Assembly (NCBI RefSeq): GCF_001742145.1
Contig: NZ_CP015749.1
Location: 3,968,001-4,032,000 of the forward strand
Direction: 5' to 3'
DNA from: Pectobacterium parmentieri
GTDB taxonomy: Bacteria > Pseudomonadota > Gammaproteobacteria > Enterobacterales > Enterobacteriaceae
Length of the DNA stretch: 64,000 nt
Shown here: one piece after another, positions 1-8,521 of the stretch
Layout: every line of letters starts with the position of its first letter
How positions within the stretch are numbered: the stretch's first letter is position 1
Made by a program: the position numbers and the translations under genes
The notes under the pieces: model-generated
Database searches by the model: none
Seen by the model: the letters and a program-made list of their open reading frames with translations, nothing else
What the model was told of the DNA's origin: nothing

Positions 1-607
1 CCTTATCGGGTTGCAGCATTTGTACCTTATTCGCCCACACGCCTCTTTCCGTTGCCCACCATGACACCAGATACTGTGCGCGATCCTGCTGCCATTGCAG
101 GCTGGCCAAGCCGTAAAGCCCGCGATGTTGGGAGATCAGCATATTCCTCAGCCGGGTTACGCCGCTGCTATGGCTGAGGATCACCAGCGTACACTGGCGC
201 TGATGTAGCCATACTGCCGTGTCATCCACCCAACGCTGTAGTCTTTCCGGTGAGATATCTCGCCACAGGCTGGCGGGAGCATAAAGCACTAACAGGCGAT
301 GTTTCGGACGTAATGCGCGCATCAAGTCATCGGTTAAATTCAGCAACGCGGCCTTATTTTCCGGCAATATATAGCAAGATAACTGTTTTGTTTCGGTATT
401 AAACAATGTCGCCAATAGCGCGTCAGACCGTTCCCCGCAGCCAATTAACGCCACTCTCGCGTCGTTATTTTGGCTGTGCATCATTTGTTGGCAAAATAAT
501 GCGGCATCAACCTGTCGATCAATATTCACCCAATAAAAGCCCGCCAACTGGAGCGTAGCCAGTTCATCCCAAAGGTGACGGATACCTAATAAAAAGTTCT
601 GCTTCAT
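1..607 (-). CDS. bcsE: Cellulose biosynthesis c-di-GMP-binding protein BcsE, N-terminal part (runs off the left edge)
   Basis: BcsE is a cytoplasmic c-di-GMP sensor that associates with the cellulose synthase complex and raises cellulose output. The reverse strand reads continuously from an ATG at 605-607 to the window edge, about 202 residues, beginning MKQNFLLGIRHLWDEL and continuing with a WVNIDR segment. These resemble the SLWDEL and WFNVDR segments I recall from the start of E. coli BcsE. An in-frame stop lies just upstream of the ATG, which fixes the start. The C-terminal GGDEF-like c-di-GMP-binding part would lie outside the window. The gene is divergent from bcsRQABZC, as in E. coli, where bcsEFG faces bcsRQABZC. 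The family call is from remembered sequence only. Confidence 0.8.
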   Translation of the reverse strand, partial: MKQNFLLGIRHLWDELATLQLAGFYWVNIDRQVDAALFCQQMMHSQNNDARVALIGCGERSDALLATLFNTETKQLSCYILPENKAALLNLTDDLMRALRPKHRLLVLYAPASLWRDISPERLQRWVDDTAVWLHQRQCTLVILSHSSGVTRLRNMLISQHRGLYGLASLQWQQDRAQYLVSWWATERGVWANKVQMLQPDK

Positions 608-714
608 AGACTGATTTCTTTTCCGTTAATGGCGGCAACCAACCAATCAAAATAAACTCTAGCAGTCCCTTGGAGGATCACAACGTCCCGCCATTAATTA
701 TTCCGCCCCCTTAA

Positions 715-988
715 TATACCCAAAATAATTCGATTTTCAGGAAGGCGGCAAGAGAGGGACAAATTCGTCTGGAACAAATTTGACCAGCCAGCGACTGGCC
801 TTTGGTGAGAGACAGGATGTCTCTCATTTCATCTCGATGAGCTTACACAGGTAAGTAATTCGGGTGAGTGACAAATCTACCAGAGGCGGATTTGAACACT
901 GCTTGCAGCGGCCCCAGCAGGGCGAAGCTCACGTCAGTGTGCCGAGTATCGTAGCCAACGCACATGCAACTTGAAGTATTGCGGGAAT
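715..988. repeat. Degenerate ERIC element with internal insertions
   Basis: The left end (tataccc at 715) and right end (cttgaagtattgcggg, to about 985) match ERIC termini. The centre near 835-875 (gagcttacacaggtaagtaa) matches the ERIC core. The element is about 274 bp instead of 127 because both arms contain extra sequence, roughly 755-835 and 877-950. It lies in the bcsE/bcsR divergent intergenic region, 5' of an intact ERIC copy. Its exact right boundary is uncertain. Confidence 0.6.
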
Positions 989-1152
989 AAAGATCTCATT
1001 ACTATTTTTATCTGTCCACATTGCAATCAGCAATTCGTTGCTATAGTTAATTGGCCTGCACGACTATTTTATTAAAGAAGCAAAGGCGTAAGCCTTCATA
1101 GGTGTGGGCGCAGTAAAAGAACCACTACATCTGCTATTAAGATGTTTCCCTT

Positions 1153-1279
1153 TATACCCTAAATAATTCGAGTTGCGTGAAGGCGGCAACTGAGCGAATC
1201 CCTAGGAACTTACTCAGGTAAGTGATTGGGGCGAGTAAAGCTCGCCAACGCACAATCAGCTTGAAGTATGACGGATATA
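1153..1279 (+). repeat. ERIC element, full-length (127 bp)
   Basis: The element runs from tataccc to cggatata and is exactly 127 bp, the canonical ERIC length. The core gcgaatccctaggaacttac and aggtaagtgattggggcgag closely match the two conserved halves used to define ERIC. The terminal sequences form the usual inverted repeat. The right end contributes an ATG at 1268 that is in frame with bcsR and creates an apparent longer reading frame. That extension is probably not translated as BcsR, because the BcsR homology begins downstream. Confidence 0.9.
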
Positions 1280-1321
1280 TCGTTCCCAATGATAATGGAT
1301 AGCCTATTTCAGAGACATGGG

Positions 1322-1531
1322 ATGAATAACGAACCGACTCGTATAGATACCAGCGCACGCGCCGATTTAACCGAAAATGCAAGAGCCGATGACGATCTTA
1401 GGGTCCTCAGTCAGGCTTTTTCTTTGCCTGAAATAAACTATATCGATATTTCCCGTCAGGCACGTCTGAGCCAAATGATGGCTCGCTGGCCGCTGCTGGA
1501 TGAATTAAAAGAACCGGCTGGGAGCGACTGA
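1322..1531 (+). CDS. bcsR: Cellulose biosynthesis protein BcsR
   Basis: BcsR is a small cytoplasmic protein that, with BcsQ, stabilises and activates the BcsA-BcsB synthase. The product is about 69 aa. The conserved core AFSLPEINYIDIS followed by RWPLLDEL matches the E. coli YhjR/BcsR core (AFSLPDIDYADIS, RWPLLAEF) as I recall it. I start the gene at the ATG at 1322 (MNNEPTR), which aligns with the MNNNEP start of E. coli. An in-frame ATG at 1268 lies inside the ERIC repeat and would add 18 residues without homology. The gene ends 2 nt before bcsQ and is the first gene of the operon. Confidence 0.85.
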   Translation: MNNEPTRIDTSARADLTENARADDDLRVLSQAFSLPEINYIDISRQARLSQMMARWPLLDELKEPAGSD

Positions 1532-1533
1532 CA

Positions 1534-2271
1534 ATGCCCGTTATTGCATTGCAAGGAATCCGCGGAGGTGTAGGAACAACCTCGATAACCGCCGCATTGG
1601 GATGGGCTTTCCAACGGCTGGGCGAATCTGCGCTGGTAATTGATTTTTCGCCAGACAATTTGCTACGAATTAACTTTAATATGCCATTTGAACAGCGCCG
1701 CGGCTGGGCACGGGCGGAAGCCGACGGCGCGCCGTGGCAAACCGGTGCCATGCAGTATCTCCCCGGCCTGGATTTTCTGCCGTTTGGTCGCCTGAGCATG
1801 CAGGAAGTCGCCACGCTGCAACAGCATTACCACCAGCACGCCGCACTCTGGCAAAACAATCTAACGCAGCTCAGCGCGGCGGGCCACCACCGCTGGGTAC
1901 TGATCGACGTGCCAGCAGACAATAGTCCGCTCGCGCGCCAGGCGTTAGCTACTGCGAACACCATTTTTCAGGTGGTGGTGGCTGATGCCAACTGCCATTC
2001 ACGGTTACATCAACAGGCGTTACCACGTCAGTGCCATTTTCTGGTTAATCAGTTTTCTACCCTCAGTACGCTCCAGCAGGATTTGCACCAACTCTGGCTG
2101 CACACGCTTTCACACCTGCTGCCGCTGGTAGTACACCGTGACGAAGCGTTGTCAGAATCACTGATGCTGAAACAACCGCTGGGCGAATGCCGCCCGGATA
2201 GCGTGGCGGCAGAAGAGATCATGACGCTGGCAAACTGGTGCCTGATTCACGTGAAGGAAAACGGCGTATGA
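1534..2271 (+). CDS. bcsQ: Cellulose biosynthesis ATPase-like protein BcsQ
   Basis: BcsQ is a ParA/MinD-like (SIMIBI) P-loop protein that forms a complex with BcsR at the synthase and is required for cellulose production in enterobacteria. The product is 245 aa, the family's usual size. The N-terminus carries the BcsQ variant of the deviant Walker A motif, GIRGGVGTTS at residues 8-17, where the usual MinD lysine is arginine; the same departure occurs in E. coli BcsQ. VLIDVP near residue 130 is the Walker B-like strand. The C-terminus (AAEEIMTLANWCL) is strongly family-like. The stop overlaps the bcsA start (ATGA), indicating translational coupling. Confidence 0.92.
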   Translation: MPVIALQGIRGGVGTTSITAALGWAFQRLGESALVIDFSPDNLLRINFNMPFEQRRGWARAEADGAPWQTGAMQYLPGLDFLPFGRLSMQEVATLQQHYHQHAALWQNNLTQLSAAGHHRWVLIDVPADNSPLARQALATANTIFQVVVADANCHSRLHQQALPRQCHFLVNQFSTLSTLQQDLHQLWLHTLSHLLPLVVHRDEALSESLMLKQPLGECRPDSVAAEEIMTLANWCLIHVKENGV

Positions 2272-4967
2272 GTGGCATCCTGCGCGTATTCCTCGTTCCG
2301 CCCGCCAGACAGGCGATACAACAGCGCTATCGCGGCTATCGTCAGCAGGGGGCCTCCGCCTTTGCCGCCTTTTTCGCCACGCTGCTTGCAATACTCGGCT
2401 GGATCTTCCTGCGGCTGGAGTCTGATGGTTGGCAACAAATTCGCGCACAGCGGACCTATTGGTTCCCGCACATTTCGCCTCAGCGCCCGCGTCCAGCCGA
2501 TGTGCTTCGCTATCTGACACAGGGTATTTGGCTGCTGACCATCAAAAACGGCCAGTTACCCACATCACGGCGTAATTACTTCTCCGCGCTACCGCGCTGG
2601 CGGCAGCGCTACATGAACGCGCAGCAAACGCTATTTACCCGCTTTAGCCACGTGAATACTGACGACCGTGAAGACAGTGAATCAGGCACCACGCGGATGA
2701 ACCGCCTACAAAGGCTGGTCACGGTGGCACTGAGTCTGCTGTGTGCAGCGCTGGCGTTTCTGTGCATCACGCAGCCGTTTGATTTGCTATCGCAGTTTAT
2801 TTTCATGACGCTGCTGTGGGGGATCGCCATGCTCGTTCGCAACATGCCGGGACGCATGCCGACGCTCATGATGATCGCCCTTTCTTTCACAGTCTCCTGC
2901 CGTTATCTGTGGTGGCGCTACACCGAAACGCTGAACTGGGACGATCCCGTCAGTCTGGTGTGCGGCCTGCTGCTGCTGGCAGCGGAAACCTACGCCTGGG
3001 TGGTGTTGGTTCTGGGCTATTTCCAGACAATCTGGCCACTGAACCGTCATCCTGTTTCGCTGCCTGAAGACAGCACAACGTGGCCAACCGTCGATCTGAT
3101 GATCCCGACCTACAATGAACCGTTGAGCGTGGTGAAACCGACAGTTTATGCCGCACTCGGTATCGATTGGCCTAAAGATAAACTCAACATCTATATTCTG
3201 GATGATGGAGGCCGCGCTGAATTTAAAGCCTTCGCAGAGGAGGTCGGCGTCCATTACATCGCCCGCGTCACGCACGAACATGCCAAAGCCGGTAACATCA
3301 ACAATGCTCTGAAGCAGGCGAAAGGCGAGTTCGTTGCCATTTTCGACTGCGACCATGTCCCCACCCGCTCCTTTCTGCAGTTAACCATGGGATGGTTTTT
3401 TAAAGACAAAAAGCTGGCGATGTTACAGACGCCGCACCATTTCTTCTCACCCGACCCGTTCGAACGCAATCTGGGGCGCTTCCGCCGCACGCCCAATGAG
3501 GGCACGCTGTTCTACGGTCTGGTTCAGGACGGTAACGACATGTGGGATGCTACGTTCTTCTGCGGCTCCTGCGCCATCCTACGGCGGAAACCGCTGGATG
3601 AGATTAGCGGTATCGCGGTCGAAACAGTGACAGAAGATGCCCACACCTCGCTGCGTCTGCATCGCCGTGGTTACAGCTCGGCCTATATCCGCATTCCACA
3701 GGCGGCCGGACTGGCGACCGAGAGCCTGTCGGCCCACATCGGGCAACGCATTCGCTGGGCACGCGGCATGGTGCAAATCTTCCGGTTGGATAACCCGCTG
3801 TTAGGTAAAGGGCTGAAACTGGGGCAACGGCTGTGTTATGCCAACGCCATGATGCACTTTCTATCCGGTATTCCCCGGCTGATCTTCCTGACCGCCCCGC
3901 TGGCGTTTCTGCTGATACACGCTTACATCATTTTCGCCCCTGCGCTGGCAATTGCACTCTACGTATTGCCACACATGGTGCATGCCAGCCTGACCAACTC
4001 GCGTATTCAGGGACGCTACCGTCACTCGTTCTGGAGTGAGATCTATGAGACCGTGCTGGCGTGGTACATCGCCCGCCCGACCACCGTAGCGCTGTTCAAT
4101 CCGCACAAAGGGAAATTCAACGTGACAGCCAAAGGTGGGCTGGTTGAAGAACAGCATGTCGATTGGGTGATCACGCGACCTTATCTGGTGCTGGTGCTAC
4201 TGAATATTGCCGGCGTGGTGTATGGCATCTGGCGTTTGATTGACGGGCCGACGGAAGAGATCATGACCGTGCTCATTAGCCTGCTCTGGGTCACGTATAA
4301 CATGACCATTCTAGGGGGCGCCGTCGCGGTCGCGGTAGAGGCCAAACAGGTGCGGCAGGCACACCGGGTGGAGATGTCGATGTCTGCCGCCATTCTGCGC
4401 ACCGATGGCCACATTTTCCCCTGCGTCCTGCGCGATTATTCCGATGGCGGTGTCGGCGTTGAAACCCGTGAATCAGGCATTCTCCAAATCGGGGACAGCG
4501 TCTCGCTGTTATTAAAACGCGGTCAGCAGGAGTACGCCTTCCCTTTCAGCGTCACCCGCGCGTTCGACAACAAAATTGGCTTGCGCATGACCAACCTGAC
4601 CACCCGTCAGCACATCGATTTCATTCAATGCACCTTTGCGCGCGCCGATACCTGGGCGCTCTGGCAAGACAGTTTCCCGCAGGATAAACCTGTCGAAAGT
4701 CTGGTTGATGTGTTGGCTCTCGGCTTTCGTGGCTACCTGCGTCTGGCAGATTACGCACCGCCAGTGATACGCAATATTATCCTGGCCTTCCTCAACATCG
4801 TGGTGTGGGTCGTGTCATTCATCCCGCGCTATGTAGGAAGACGCACCGTTACCGACCAGCCAGACGCTGCGCGGCCGGAAAAGACCGTATATCGGGGTAA
4901 GACTCCGTCTACCCATGAAACGCGATTTGCACAAGAGAACCCGTTTACAGAAAAGACAGTGGCTTGA
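2268..4967 (+). CDS. bcsA: Cellulose synthase catalytic subunit BcsA (UDP-forming)
   Basis: BcsA polymerises UDP-glucose into beta-1,4-glucan and passes the chain through its own membrane channel; c-di-GMP bound to its PilZ domain opens the active site. The product is 899 aa. The GT2 motifs are intact: DDGGR near residue 312, the DxD motif D360-C-D362, T455-E-D457 and the gating QRIRW at 493-497. Hydrophobic helices lie on both sides of the GT domain. The PilZ c-di-GMP motifs are present (RQAHR at 696-700, DYSDGG at 723-728). I use the ATG at 2268 (MSGILRVFL), overlapping the bcsQ stop, rather than an in-frame ATG at 2238 inside bcsQ. All catalytic residues look functional. Confidence 0.96.
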   Translation: MSGILRVFLVPPARQAIQQRYRGYRQQGASAFAAFFATLLAILGWIFLRLESDGWQQIRAQRTYWFPHISPQRPRPADVLRYLTQGIWLLTIKNGQLPTSRRNYFSALPRWRQRYMNAQQTLFTRFSHVNTDDREDSESGTTRMNRLQRLVTVALSLLCAALAFLCITQPFDLLSQFIFMTLLWGIAMLVRNMPGRMPTLMMIALSFTVSCRYLWWRYTETLNWDDPVSLVCGLLLLAAETYAWVVLVLGYFQTIWPLNRHPVSLPEDSTTWPTVDLMIPTYNEPLSVVKPTVYAALGIDWPKDKLNIYILDDGGRAEFKAFAEEVGVHYIARVTHEHAKAGNINNALKQAKGEFVAIFDCDHVPTRSFLQLTMGWFFKDKKLAMLQTPHHFFSPDPFERNLGRFRRTPNEGTLFYGLVQDGNDMWDATFFCGSCAILRRKPLDEISGIAVETVTEDAHTSLRLHRRGYSSAYIRIPQAAGLATESLSAHIGQRIRWARGMVQIFRLDNPLLGKGLKLGQRLCYANAMMHFLSGIPRLIFLTAPLAFLLIHAYIIFAPALAIALYVLPHMVHASLTNSRIQGRYRHSFWSEIYETVLAWYIARPTTVALFNPHKGKFNVTAKGGLVEEQHVDWVITRPYLVLVLLNIAGVVYGIWRLIDGPTEEIMTVLISLLWVTYNMTILGGAVAVAVEAKQVRQAHRVEMSMSAAILRTDGHIFPCVLRDYSDGGVGVETRESGILQIGDSVSLLLKRGQQEYAFPFSVTRAFDNKIGLRMTNLTTRQHIDFIQCTFARADTWALWQDSFPQDKPVESLVDVLALGFRGYLRLADYAPPVIRNIILAFLNIVVWVVSFIPRYVGRRTVTDQPDAARPEKTVYRGKTPSTHETRFAQENPFTEKTVA

Positions 4968-5041
4968 TTGCCATTCACAGGCCGTGACCAACGGTCTTTT
5001 TCCCGACCAAGAGAAAGACCCTTAACATTGATGATGACACG

Positions 5042-7399
5042 ATGACGAAAAAAATAATCTGGTTCACCGCATTGGCTTTAGGCGTCAGCTCATTATCTCA
5101 GGCTGTCACCGCGCCGCACGCACAAACGCTGACGGCGGGAGGTTCCGCCCAGTCGCCCGTCCATGCTGCCACCACAACGCCCGCAACGGCCACACCAGCG
5201 ACTGGCGTGTCGACCACGAGCATGCCCGCAATCCCGCTGGCACAACCGCAGGATAACGCCGCCGTGCGTAACGCGGTGCTGCCGTTTGCGCAAATCGCGC
5301 CGGCGCCGGGCACATTTGCGCTACGCGGCATCAATCCCGACGGACAGATTGAGTTCGGCGTTCGCAGCGATGAAGTCGTGACGCAAGCCTCGCTCGATCT
5401 TGAGTTTACGCCGTCGCCCGCGCTGATCCCCACCGAGTCTCATATCAAGGTTTATCTGAACAATGAGCTGATGGGCGTCACCACGATTAGCAAAGAGCAG
5501 ATGGGTAAATCCAACCGCGTCCGTATTCCTATCGATCCGCACTACATCACGGACTTCAACAGCCTGCAACTGGTGTTCGTCGGCCATTATCAAAACATCT
5601 GTGAAAATCCAGCCAGCACCAGCCTATGGCTGGATATCAGCAAAGCCAGCGCACTCAATCTGCAATTCCAGAAGCTGACGCTGAAGGATGACCTGTCGCC
5701 GTTCCCTGCACCGTTTTTTGACAGCCGCGATACCCGACCGTTAACGCTGCCTATTGTCTTCGCCGGCCAGCCAGATCTGGTGCAACAGCGTGCCGCCGCC
5801 ATGCTCGCCTCCTGGTTTGGCAGCAAAGCACAATGGCGCGGGCAGTCCTTCCCTGCTCTTTTCAACCAGTTGCCAGATCGCCACGGCATTGTTTTCGCCA
5901 CCAACGATAAGCGCCCTGATTTCCTGCACGATACCCCGGCGGTGAACGGGCCGACGGTGTCTATTATCAGCCACCCTGACAATCCTCACGTTAAACTGCT
6001 GCTGGTTCAGGGGCGTGATGACAATGAATTGCTCACCGCCGTACAGGGCATAGCCCAGGGCAACACGCTGTTCCGTGGGCAGAGCGTCACTATCGATAAG
6101 GTAGAACAGCTCGCCCCACGTCAGCCGTATGATGCGCCAAACTGGGTACGCACCGACCGCCCGATGACCTTCGCCGAGCTTCAGCAATATAACGAACAGC
6201 TACAAACCGACGGCATTGTGCCTCGGCCGATTTCACTGACCCTGAATTTGCCGCCTGACCTGTTTCTGATCCGCAGTCAGGGTATCGACATGCGCCTGAA
6301 ATATCGCTACACCGCGCCGCAGGTGCAGGACGGTTCGCGTCTGAGCATCAATCTAAACAACCAGTTTGTACAAGCCTTCTCGCTGGCACCGGAACACGAT
6401 CAGAGTTCCCTGTTAATGCGCCTGCCGCTCACACAGGGATTATGGGATTCCAACAAAAACCTGACCATCCCGGCGTTGAAACTGGGTACTACCAACCAAC
6501 TGCGCTTTGATTTCAACTACACCACGCTGCTTTCCAGCGGCACCGCTGACCGCTGTGAAACCTATACACCGGTCGTGAACCACGCCGTCATCGATAGCAA
6601 CTCAACCATTAACTTCTCTGGCTATCGCCACTTTATGGCGATGCCGGACCTGCGCGCCTTTGCCAATGCCGGCTACCCGTTCAGCCGACTGGCTGACCTG
6701 TCACAAACGCTGGTGCTGGTGAACAAACAGCCGCAGCCGGCTCAGGTCAGCGCAATGTTGAACGCTATCGGTAACATTGGGGCACAAACCGGCTACCCGG
6801 CATTGGCGGTACAGCTAAGCGACGACTGGACACAGGTCGACAAGCAGGACCGTGATATTCTGATGATCGGTGCTATCCCGCCTGAACTGCACGACGACGG
6901 CAAAATCAATCTGCTGGTTGAGCAAACGCAAAGCTGGATCAAACAGCCAACACGTCAGACCGCCATCCCGGATATGGGCTCGCCCGACTCTGATGCGAAA
7001 CCAGACAGTAAAACCACCGTCAGCGGTACGGGAGCCATGTCGGCGATTATCGGCTTCCAGTCTCCGTATCACGACCAGCGCAGCGTTGTTGCCCTGCTGG
7101 CCGATAGCCCACAGGGCTATACCCTACTCAACAACACGCTGATCGACAGCGAGAAAAGAGCGTCGCTATTTGGTTCCGTTTCCGTCATCCGCGAATCGGG
7201 CATCAATAATCTGCGGGTCGGTGACGTTTATTACGTCGGCCATCTGCCGTGGTGGGAACGCATCTGGCATGCATTGGCGCAACATCCCATCTGGCTCGCC
7301 GTCATCTCAACACTTACCGTCATCATTGTTGCCTGGCTGCTGTGGCGTGGCCTGAAATTCTTCAGCCGCCGTCGCCTGTCACCAGACGAAAGGGATTAA
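5042..7399 (+). CDS. bcsB: Cellulose synthase periplasmic subunit BcsB
   Basis: BcsB is the periplasmic, C-terminally membrane-anchored partner of BcsA. It contacts the emerging glucan through carbohydrate-binding domains and completes the active synthase with its tail-anchor helix. The product is 785 aa. An N-terminal signal peptide (WFTALALGVSSLSQAVTA) is followed by a Thr/Pro/Ala-rich linker, two rounds of carbohydrate-binding and flavodoxin-like domains, and one C-terminal transmembrane helix (about residues 745-770) before a basic tail. It lies 74 nt downstream of bcsA. Upstream ATGs at 5031 and 5034 are out of frame, so 5042 is the start. No damage is visible. Confidence 0.94.
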   Translation: MTKKIIWFTALALGVSSLSQAVTAPHAQTLTAGGSAQSPVHAATTTPATATPATGVSTTSMPAIPLAQPQDNAAVRNAVLPFAQIAPAPGTFALRGINPDGQIEFGVRSDEVVTQASLDLEFTPSPALIPTESHIKVYLNNELMGVTTISKEQMGKSNRVRIPIDPHYITDFNSLQLVFVGHYQNICENPASTSLWLDISKASALNLQFQKLTLKDDLSPFPAPFFDSRDTRPLTLPIVFAGQPDLVQQRAAAMLASWFGSKAQWRGQSFPALFNQLPDRHGIVFATNDKRPDFLHDTPAVNGPTVSIISHPDNPHVKLLLVQGRDDNELLTAVQGIAQGNTLFRGQSVTIDKVEQLAPRQPYDAPNWVRTDRPMTFAELQQYNEQLQTDGIVPRPISLTLNLPPDLFLIRSQGIDMRLKYRYTAPQVQDGSRLSINLNNQFVQAFSLAPEHDQSSLLMRLPLTQGLWDSNKNLTIPALKLGTTNQLRFDFNYTTLLSSGTADRCETYTPVVNHAVIDSNSTINFSGYRHFMAMPDLRAFANAGYPFSRLADLSQTLVLVNKQPQPAQVSAMLNAIGNIGAQTGYPALAVQLSDDWTQVDKQDRDILMIGAIPPELHDDGKINLLVEQTQSWIKQPTRQTAIPDMGSPDSDAKPDSKTTVSGTGAMSAIIGFQSPYHDQRSVVALLADSPQGYTLLNNTLIDSEKRASLFGSVSVIRESGINNLRVGDVYYVGHLPWWERIWHALAQHPIWLAVISTLTVIIVAWLLWRGLKFFSRRRLSPDERD

Positions 7400-7405
7400 C
7401 GCACC

Positions 7406-8521
7406 ATGCCACATGTGCTGCGCTACCTGATCCCCACGCTGCTGTGGCTATGGGTCTCCGTTGCCGCCGCAGCCGTTTGCGACTGGCCCGCCTGGGAACA
7501 GTACAAACTGCATTACATCAGCGAGCAAGGGCGGGTGATTGATACCACCTCCCCCAATAAAATCACCACTTCCGAAGGGCAAAGTTACGCCATGTTCTTT
7601 GCCCTGGTCGCCAACGATCGAGAAATGTTTGAGCGACTGCGGCAATGGACGGAAAACAACCTGTCTGCTGGCGATTTAGGGGCCAATCTGCCCGCCTGGC
7701 TATGGGGAGAAAGCAAAGATAAACAGTGGACGGTGCTAGACCCTAACTCCGCGTCCGACGCCGATCTGTGGATCGCCTATAACCTGCTTGAAGCGGGCCG
7801 ACTGTGGAAAGATACCCGCTATAAAACGCTGGGCACCACGCTGCTTAAACGTATTGCCAGGGAAGAGGTCGTTAATATTCCGGGTCTGGGCATGATGCTC
7901 TTGCCCGGCAAAGTCGGTTTCACAGAGAAAGAGAGCTGGCGTTTAAACCCCAGTTACCTGCCGCCGCAATTGCTGGCCCGCTTTGCGCCGTTGGGTGAAA
8001 CGTGGAAGAGCATGCAGCGCACCACGCAGCGCCTGCTATTGGAAACCGCACCGAAAGGATTTTCGCCTGATTGGGTCATCTGGCAAAAAGACAAAGGCTG
8101 GCAGCCCGATACCACCAAACCCAATATCGGCAGCTATGACGCCATTCGCGTCTATCTGTGGGTAGGGATGATGGCCGATAGCAGCAGAGGAAAAGCCGAC
8201 TTGATCAAACAGTTTCAGCCCATGATTCAACAGACGGTCCAACAAGGGTTGCCACCTGAAAAAACGGACACGGCAACAGGTGCCGTCACCGGGCAGGGAT
8301 CGGTAGGATTTTCCGCCTCGCTGCTCCCGATGCTATCCCGTCAGCCGGATGCGTTGACCATCCAGCGACAACGGCTCGCCGCGGATCCACCGGGTGACGA
8401 TGCCTATTTCTCGGCTTCTCTGACGCTCTTTGGTCAGGGATGGGATGAGAAGCGCTACCGCTTCACGTCACAAGGCCAACTTTTACCGTCGCGGGGCAGC
8501 CAATGCATAACAACACCGTAA
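7406..8521 (+). CDS. bcsZ: Periplasmic endo-1,4-beta-glucanase BcsZ (GH8)
   Basis: BcsZ is the glycoside hydrolase family 8 endoglucanase of the cellulose operon. It cuts nascent cellulose in the periplasm and affects chain length and fibre quality. The product is 371 aa with a signal peptide (LLWLWVSVAAAAV|CDW). The GH8 catalytic acid lies in TSEGQSY (Glu57) and the second key acid is Asp245 in GSYDAIRVYLW, corresponding to E55 and D243 of E. coli. The start lies 6 nt after bcsB, and the 3' end overlaps bcsC by 19 nt in a different frame. Both signs indicate tight operon coupling. It appears intact. Confidence 0.95.
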   Translation: MPHVLRYLIPTLLWLWVSVAAAAVCDWPAWEQYKLHYISEQGRVIDTTSPNKITTSEGQSYAMFFALVANDREMFERLRQWTENNLSAGDLGANLPAWLWGESKDKQWTVLDPNSASDADLWIAYNLLEAGRLWKDTRYKTLGTTLLKRIAREEVVNIPGLGMMLLPGKVGFTEKESWRLNPSYLPPQLLARFAPLGETWKSMQRTTQRLLLETAPKGFSPDWVIWQKDKGWQPDTTKPNIGSYDAIRVYLWVGMMADSSRGKADLIKQFQPMIQQTVQQGLPPEKTDTATGAVTGQGSVGFSASLLPMLSRQPDALTIQRQRLAADPPGDDAYFSASLTLFGQGWDEKRYRFTSQGQLLPSRGSQCITTP

